Under the pieces are notes generated by a model, which ran no database searches, was not told where the DNA came from, and saw only the letters and a list, made by a program, of their open reading frames with translations. 64,000 bases of DNA from JAAYHG01 sp012735455 (GTDB lineage: Bacteria; Bacillota; DTU030; DUMP01): assembly GCA_050951365.1 (NCBI GenBank), contig JBMNIX010000011.1, forward strand, positions 14,611 through 78,610, given 5' to 3'. A program made the position numbers and the translations under genes. This document shows, piece after piece, positions 59,169 through 64,000 of the stretch. Position 1 is the stretch's first letter. Each line of letters starts with the position of its first letter.

Positions 59169-60302
59169 ATGTTTGTATGCCCGCACTGCCAAGCACGTTA
59201 CGGCACGGAAGAACCTATCTGGCGCTGTACTTGTGGAAGCTACTTAAATCCTGACTTTGATTTACCTTTTGAACCGAAGCGCATCGCAAAAGACAACTAC
59301 TCCCTTTGGCGTTACAGTCATGCTCTACCCCTTGCCCCAGGGGCTTCGATTGTTACCCTGGGCGAAGGTTTTACTCCCCTCCTACCCCTTTCCTGGCGGG
59401 GCAAAGAGATACTTTTTAAACTGGATTACCTGTGCCCTAGCGGTTCATTCAAGGACAGAGGCACCACGCTCCTGGTCTCCCAACTTGAGACCTGGGGTAT
59501 AAAAGAAGTGGTAGAAGACTCCTCCGGCAACGCCGGGGCCTCCTTGGCCACCTACGCTGCTCGGGCAGGGATTAACTGCACCATTTACGTGCCCGCCAAG
59601 GCCAGCCGCGGCAAGCTGGTACAAATAGCCTTGAGCGGTGCTCATCTGGTAGCGGTGCCAGGTAGCCGCGAGGACACCACACGCGCTGTCCTGACTGCCG
59701 CAGAAAACACCTTCTACGCCAGTCACAACCTGAGCCCTCTCTTTACCGAAGGGGTCAAAACTCTGGCCTTTGAACTGGCGGAACAGCTAGACTGGAGCTT
59801 GCCGGATAGCATAATTGTCCCAGCCGGCAACGGTAGCCTTGTGCTGGGGCTGGCAGCCGGAATGCAGCAGCTTTGGAAAGCCGGAGTAATATCCACCCGA
59901 CCTCGTCTCATTGCTGTGCAAACTAGTGCTTGCGCTCCCCTGGCTACCGCCTTCGCCGCCGGGCAAACCGAACCCGCATTAATCAGCAAGGGAGAGACCC
60001 TGGCTGAAGGAATCGCCTCTTCCACCCCACCCCGCGGCCACGAAGTTCTGGCAGCAGTAAGGGAGAGCGGCGGTACCTTCGTCACTGTGAGCGAAGAAGA
60101 GATCATCTCCGCATTGCTTGAGCTCGCTCGCTGCGGTATCTATGTAGAGCCCACCTCCGCCACAGTAGGAGCGGCGCTGAACCAGTGCCTAGAAACAGGA
60201 ACCATAAGCCGCACCGAACGTGTAGTAGTGGTGCTGACTGGCAGTGGGCTCAAGGCCACAGATAAGTTGCTGGAGGTTTATGGTAGGAGATTAGATCTCT
60301 AA
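59169..60302 (+). CDS. Threonine synthase-like PLP enzyme with N-terminal zinc ribbon
   Basis: The 377-residue protein has a zinc ribbon start (CPHC at C4 and C7, CTC at C20 and C22) and the beta-elimination/replacement PLP fold: PSGSFKDRGTTLLVSQ (PLP lysine), EDSSGNAGASLATYAARAG and VVVLTGSGLKATD. Members convert O-phosphohomoserine to threonine. GTLL-to-TTLL substitutions and the absence of other threonine genes leave open a related ammonia-lyase or cysteate-type reaction. ATG has AAATAAGGGGGCGACATC upstream. Confidence 0.87.
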   Translation: MFVCPHCQARYGTEEPIWRCTCGSYLNPDFDLPFEPKRIAKDNYSLWRYSHALPLAPGASIVTLGEGFTPLLPLSWRGKEILFKLDYLCPSGSFKDRGTTLLVSQLETWGIKEVVEDSSGNAGASLATYAARAGINCTIYVPAKASRGKLVQIALSGAHLVAVPGSREDTTRAVLTAAENTFYASHNLSPLFTEGVKTLAFELAEQLDWSLPDSIIVPAGNGSLVLGLAAGMQQLWKAGVISTRPRLIAVQTSACAPLATAFAAGQTEPALISKGETLAEGIASSTPPRGHEVLAAVRESGGTFVTVSEEEIISALLELARCGIYVEPTSATVGAALNQCLETGTISRTERVVVVLTGSGLKATDKLLEVYGRRLDL

Positions 60303-60338
60303 GATGAGCGAGGCACCAACAAGGGTGCCTCGCTCATC
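60303..60338 (+). terminator. Long hairpin after the threonine synthase-like gene
   Basis: GATGAGCGAGGCACC and GGTGCCTCGCTCATC make a perfect 15-bp stem around a 6-base loop. It starts immediately after the stop codon. There is no T-run, so it may act as a terminator or an mRNA end stabiliser. Confidence 0.65.
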
Positions 60339-60430
60339 TCTAAAGACAGTCATCGCGGCTGTTTCCGGCATGTTGATATTGATTTAAATTGCGTCGGCTG
60401 AAGAAAGGTCTTGCCCTTTTCCCAGAGCTC

Positions 60431-61906
60431 TTACTCCACTGTTCGTTGCCCGATAAAGTCAATGGCACGCTCAAGGCGTTTCAGGCACTTCTCACGACCA
60501 AGGAGAGCCATAAGCTCAAAGAGGCCAGGACCTATGGTACGGCCGCTCAATGCTAGCCGGGTAGGGTGGATGAGTTGCGCGGCCTTGATACCCAGTTCCT
60601 CCGCCAGCTGCCGATACTCACTCTCGATACTCTCATAAGTAAAGTCCGCAAGTGCCTCCAGGCGAGCTCTTGCCTGACACAGTCGATCTGCTGCTGCAGG
60701 ATCGGAGAAATGTTTCTGCACGCCTTTCTCGTCGTAGTCAAACCCGTCTTTGAAGAAATAGCTTACTGCGTCAGCTAGCTCCTCTAAGGTTTTGGCCCGA
60801 TCACGGGTGAGCAAAACAGAATCGTGGGCGAGCCTAAGCTCGTCTTCACCGGGCTCTTCACCGATAAGGCCCAACCGTTTAAGGAAGGGCAGTGTCTCTT
60901 GCACAACACGCTCTCCCGGTAAATTGCGCAGGTAGTACCCGTTAATCCAGGTCAGCTTCTTAGTGTCATAAATAGCGGCATTCTTTGAGACCCGCTCCAG
61001 GCTGAACTGCTTCACTATGTCCTCCAGGGGCATGATTTCATCAGTCCCCTCCGGTGACCAACCAAGCAGGGCCAGATAGTTAATGATGGCTTCTTGCAAA
61101 TAGCCTTGATCCCGGAACTCTTCCACCGAGGTCGCTCCGTGCCGCTTGCTGAGTTTCGAGCGATCCGGAGCTAAGATCATGGGCACGTGGGCAAACTGAG
61201 GCAGCTCATACCCCAAGGCCTGATAGAGCAGCACCTGCCGCGGTGTATTGGAAAGATGTTCCTCGGCCCGAATGATGTGGGTCAACCTCATGGCATGATC
61301 ATCAACAACACAAGCGTAGTTGTAGGTGGGCATGCCGTTGGACTTGATAATAATAAAGTCGTCTAGAATACTGTTCTGGAAAACCACACGGCCGCGGATC
61401 AGGTCGTCCACCACTGTCTCACCCGTCTCAGGCACCTTGAGCCGGATCACTGCCTGCCGGCCCTCAGCCGCCAGACGAGCGCACTCCTCTTCAGACAGAT
61501 TGCGGCAGTGCCCGTCATAGCGGGGAGGACGCCCCGTACGCCGGGCCTCTTCCCGTTTGGCCTCTAACTCTTCGGGGGTACAGTAACAAAGGTAGGCCTT
61601 ACCCTTATCGATAAGTTCTTGCGCCTTGTCTTCATAAAGGTGCAGTCGCTCGGACTGAAAGTAGGGACCGTACTCGCCGCCAATTTCCGGACCCTCATCC
61701 CAATCAAGGCCGAGCCACTTGAGGGAAGAGATAATCTGATCCACCGAAGCCTGGGTGGAGCGTTCCACATCGGTGTCCTCAATCCGCAGGACGAAGGTTC
61801 CTCCAGTGGAGCGGGCCAACAGCCAATTGAAAAGGGCTGTCCTGGCTCCACCGATATGTAGCTTACCAGTGGGGCTCGGCGCAAACCTTACCCTCACCTT
61901 CTCCAT
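60431..61906 (-). CDS. gltX: Glutamyl-tRNA synthetase
   Basis: ATG at 61906 has GGGAGGGATTGTT upstream and gives 491 residues. It shows RVRFAPSPTGKLHIGGARTA (HIGH motif), the Glu-specific catalytic core, MPTYNYACVVDDHAMRLTHIIRAEEH, and KLSKRHGATS (KMSKS motif). It charges tRNA-Glu; in clostridia it may also charge tRNA-Gln, which GatCAB then amidates. Both tRNA-Glu types and a tRNA-Gln are in the window. A possible extended -10 promoter is upstream. Confidence 0.97.
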   Translation of the reverse strand: MEKVRVRFAPSPTGKLHIGGARTALFNWLLARSTGGTFVLRIEDTDVERSTQASVDQIISSLKWLGLDWDEGPEIGGEYGPYFQSERLHLYEDKAQELIDKGKAYLCYCTPEELEAKREEARRTGRPPRYDGHCRNLSEEECARLAAEGRQAVIRLKVPETGETVVDDLIRGRVVFQNSILDDFIIIKSNGMPTYNYACVVDDHAMRLTHIIRAEEHLSNTPRQVLLYQALGYELPQFAHVPMILAPDRSKLSKRHGATSVEEFRDQGYLQEAIINYLALLGWSPEGTDEIMPLEDIVKQFSLERVSKNAAIYDTKKLTWINGYYLRNLPGERVVQETLPFLKRLGLIGEEPGEDELRLAHDSVLLTRDRAKTLEELADAVSYFFKDGFDYDEKGVQKHFSDPAAADRLCQARARLEALADFTYESIESEYRQLAEELGIKAAQLIHPTRLALSGRTIGPGLFELMALLGREKCLKRLERAIDFIGQRTVE

Positions 61907-61953
61907 AACAATCCCTCCCGTGAGCGCCAATCGCAAGGCTTATCACAGGTTTC

Positions 61954-61962
61954 AGTATATCA
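61954..61962 (-). promoter_or_regulatory. Extended -10 promoter of gltX (candidate)
   Basis: TGATATACT on the - strand, 48 bases before the start codon. The -35 position (ATGAAA) is poor. Confidence 0.4.
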
Positions 61963-62176
61963 CACGCTGAGGCTAATTTCATCCCCTACCCCCTGATTCT
62001 AAGGCCGAAGGGAAGGAAGCGTAGGACAGCGAACAGCTGGCGCTGCGTCTGTTCCCTGAACCTATTCTGCTCCCAATTAGTCCACTTTATTCTAATATTG
62101 GATAATCCACCCAGGATAAGGAGTCCTGCGAGGGTAAAAATAGTCTAGAGAGCAACACGACAAGAGGTGATACAAA

Positions 62177-62518
62177 ATGTGGAAAAACCTTATCAAAGGC
62201 ATGCCGCGTAAGAAGCGCTTTTCTTGGAGCAGTTTCTTGCTGGGCGCGATAACTGTAACAGCATTGTCCCCCTGGGCCCGGCGGCAGTTGAAAAGGCTGG
62301 CCGTAACAGGGGCCATTGGTACGCTCAACGCTGGAGACCAAATGCACAAGTGGTCCAACCAGGTCAAGGACAGCTGGGACAAAATGGTGAAAGAGATCCG
62401 CGGTAAAAAGTGTGACTTTGCGACGGCCAACGACGAGAATGCAAGACTCAACACTAAACAGTGGCAAACAGATTTTGACCAGAATCCCGAATTTGACCCT
62501 GGCTCAACAGAAGAGTAG
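62177..62518 (+). CDS. Hypothetical 113-residue protein with one membrane segment
   Basis: ATG with AAGAGGTGATACAA upstream. A basic N-terminus (MWKNLIKGMPRKKRFSW) is followed by one hydrophobic segment (SSFLLGAITVTALSPWA), then a charged region with WSNQVKDSWDKMVKEIRGKK and an acidic tail (FDQNPEFDPGSTEE). It loosely recalls YtxH-like general-stress proteins, but no firm family is seen. A good terminator follows. Confidence 0.7.
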   Translation: MWKNLIKGMPRKKRFSWSSFLLGAITVTALSPWARRQLKRLAVTGAIGTLNAGDQMHKWSNQVKDSWDKMVKEIRGKKCDFATANDENARLNTKQWQTDFDQNPEFDPGSTEE

Positions 62519-62532
62519 AGTAGTCCCTTACG

Positions 62533-62566
62533 GGAGCCGCCTTGCTAATGCGGGACGGCTCCTTTT
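62533..62566 (+). terminator. Terminator of the 113-residue protein gene
   Basis: GGAGCCG (62533-62539) and CGGCTCC (62556-62562) followed by TTTTAATT. The stretch from 62567 to 62799 before the NUDIX gene holds nothing else I can support. Confidence 0.82.
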
Positions 62567-62799
62567 AATTGCCTGGAGCGCCACTCTTCAAGGAGGAAGC
62601 ACCGTCTGAGAGGGAATCAGGCCCCGGGCTATAAAACTGCCTTTATTCACCCCAGAACTCTTAGTCCGTCCACAACGCGGGTAAGATAGGTTACAAGGGC
62701 CCTTTTTTCCCAGTCTGCGGAACCACAAAATTATGGCAGGGAGGATTTAGTGCTCAAGAGGCGAATCTCCTGGTAGTTTGGGCGAAAGAAGGTTTTAGC

Positions 62800-63297
62800 A
62801 TGCAATGCCTTTACCCTGTACAACCTGTTGTTGGGGTCGGCGCTGTCATTATTCATAACGAGAGCATCCTCTTGGTGCGTCGCGGTAAGGAGCCGGCTCA
62901 AGGGTTGTGGAGCATTCCTGGTGGAGCCGTGGAGTTGGGCGAGGTCCTGTCTGAGGCTGTGGAACGCGAGGTTCGAGAAGAATGTGGACTCAAAATCCAG
63001 GCAGGGCCGGTGGTGGCGGTCTTGGACTCTCTAACTAGGGATGCTAAGGGGCAAGTGGCCTATCATTATGTGCTGGTGGATTTCTGGGCCGAGGTAAAGG
63101 GGGGCAAACTTAGACCCAGCTCTGATGCCAAGGAAGCCTCCTGGGTACCCTTAGCAAAACTCCCCCGTGAGAAACTCACCCAAGGATTGATTCCACTCCT
63201 TGAACATCTTGGCTGTCTAAACGGCACGCCGCCCACCAAGCCGCCACACAGCATTCTTTACTGGAGCCAGGCAGGGCAAATCCCAGGCACGCGCTGA
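62800..63297 (+). CDS. NUDIX hydrolase
   Basis: The 165-residue protein has the Nudix box GAVELGEVLSEAVEREVREECGL with the Gx5Ex7REUxEExG pattern, in the domain at about 10-135. Family members split NDP-sugars, (d)NTPs, ADP-ribose or other X-linked diphosphates. Substrate not predictable; it resembles ADP-ribose pyrophosphatase-like members by general pattern. AAAGAAGG precedes ATG. lgt follows after 32 bases. Confidence 0.92.
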   Translation: MQCLYPVQPVVGVGAVIIHNESILLVRRGKEPAQGLWSIPGGAVELGEVLSEAVEREVREECGLKIQAGPVVAVLDSLTRDAKGQVAYHYVLVDFWAEVKGGKLRPSSDAKEASWVPLAKLPREKLTQGLIPLLEHLGCLNGTPPTKPPHSILYWSQAGQIPGTR

Positions 63298-63329
63298 CAT
63301 TATCGCTAGCGAAAGGCCAGGTGGTAAAC

Positions 63330-64000
63330 TTGACACCAGACCCCATCGCCTTTTACATCGGTTCTATTCCGGTACGTTGGTATGGCATCCTCATGGCTGT
63401 AGCTCTTATGGTAGGAACCTGGCTAGCGCTGCAGGAGGCGCGGCGTCAAGGCTTGGACGAGGACACCTTCCTTAACTTCATTCTTCTGGCTGCACCGCTT
63501 GGATGGCTCGGCGCCCGGCTTTACTATGTGGTTTTTCAGTGGGACTATTACCGCACTCACCTAGCGGAAATACCCCAGATATGGCAAGGCGGCCTGGCTA
63601 TTCACGGCGGCCTCATCACAGCTATTGTGGTGGGTATCTGGTACACCCGGCGTCATCACCTAAACTTTTGGCAGCTGGCGGATATAGCTGCCCCCAGCCT
63701 AATCCTAGGCCAGGCCATCGGCCGCTGGGGAAATTTCTTTAATCAAGAAGCCTATGGCTACCCAACCACCCTACCCTGGGCCATGTACATCGCCGGGGAG
63801 TGGCGGCATCCCACCTTCCTCTACGAATCCCTCTGGAACTTAGGAGTGTTTGTCTTTCTCATCCTCTGGCGCCGCCGGCCTAAGGTACAGCAGGGCGACA
63901 TCTTTCTCTATTACCTAATCCTCTACTCCCTTGGGCGGTTTTGGATAGAAGGTCTACGCACCGACAGTCTCATGCTGGGACCTCTTAGGGGCGCTCAGGT
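63330..64000 (+). CDS. lgt: Prolipoprotein diacylglyceryl transferase (3' end outside window)
   Basis: The enzyme transfers diacylglycerol to the lipobox Cys of lipoproteins; it would act on the TctC and SBP lipoproteins seen here. The frame starts at TTG 63330 (AGGTGG upstream) or GTG 63321. It reads TPDPIAFYIGSIPVRWYGI, QGGLAIHGGLITAIVV, the signature GRWGNFFNQEAYG and FWIEGLRTDSLMLG, then leaves the window at the 223rd codon. Several membrane helices are present. Confidence 0.95.
   Translation, partial: MTPDPIAFYIGSIPVRWYGILMAVALMVGTWLALQEARRQGLDEDTFLNFILLAAPLGWLGARLYYVVFQWDYYRTHLAEIPQIWQGGLAIHGGLITAIVVGIWYTRRHHLNFWQLADIAAPSLILGQAIGRWGNFFNQEAYGYPTTLPWAMYIAGEWRHPTFLYESLWNLGVFVFLILWRRRPKVQQGDIFLYYLILYSLGRFWIEGLRTDSLMLGPLRGAQ

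Noticed and set aside
1..64000. CRISPR array or other spaced direct repeats
   Set aside because: No regular short repeats with unique spacers were found on reading; only the two-copy 13-mer at 17368 and 17522 stood out.

Overview
The window comes from an endospore-forming, probably anaerobic Firmicute of the Clostridia type, perhaps Moorella-like. The evidence is a set of spore genes (an alpha/beta SASP, yabG next to veg, SPOCS-domain and CotF-like coat proteins, a YaaH-like GH18 enzyme), RNase J, a ThiF-MobB type molybdenum/tungsten cofactor gene at the left edge, strong AGGAGG ribosome-binding sites, and a probable selenoprotein. The genus is inference.

Region 1-21.4 kb is a catabolic island for small carboxylates and amides. 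It holds a tripartite tricarboxylate transporter with an FAH-family enzyme, an asparaginase-like amidase with a changed motif, a hydantoinase/allantoinase-like amidohydrolase, and two creatininase-family hydrolases (one frameshifted). It also has a five-gene dipeptide-type ABC transporter under a GntR/FadR regulator, a divergent M20 peptidase and an MDR dehydrogenase. A two-gene unit, an 8-Cys ferredoxin-like protein plus a Cys/His-rich protein of unknown family, occurs twice, once in each transport/hydrolase operon. I know no function for it, and it is the best candidate for an undescribed system here.

Region 21.4-31 kb is mostly spore and envelope genes: a C_GCAxxG_C_C redox protein with an in-frame UGA, a SASP, a class III aminotransferase, an L,D-transpeptidase with LysM, a CAP-domain protein, a triple-SPOCS/LysM protein with a His/Asp-rich insert, CotF-like proteins, veg and yabG. 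It also contains a decayed chemotaxis-receptor fragment.

Region 31-52.7 kb is mainly housekeeping and salvage: RNase J, a ThiI/cysteine desulfurase pair, DedA, DegV, GH18, ComB, tRNA-Glu(CTC), adenine deaminase, kynureninase and an aminotransferase. It continues with an M20D amidohydrolase and a two-gene membrane protein pair (the first frameshifted), pyrimidine-nucleoside phosphorylase, MtnA and asparaginase II.

Region 52.7-64 kb starts with a compact agr quorum-sensing locus (membrane protein, AgrB, and a 43-residue AgrD peptide gene) that runs directly into an HD-GYP cyclic-di-GMP phosphodiesterase gene. Then come tRNA-Glu(TTC), a DUF3825-like gene next to a decayed IS1182-like transposase, tRNA-Gln(CTG), a frameshifted class V aminotransferase, a threonine-synthase homologue, gltX, a NUDIX hydrolase and the start of lgt. 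Several genes are broken by single-base frameshifts, which may be real decay or sequencing error.
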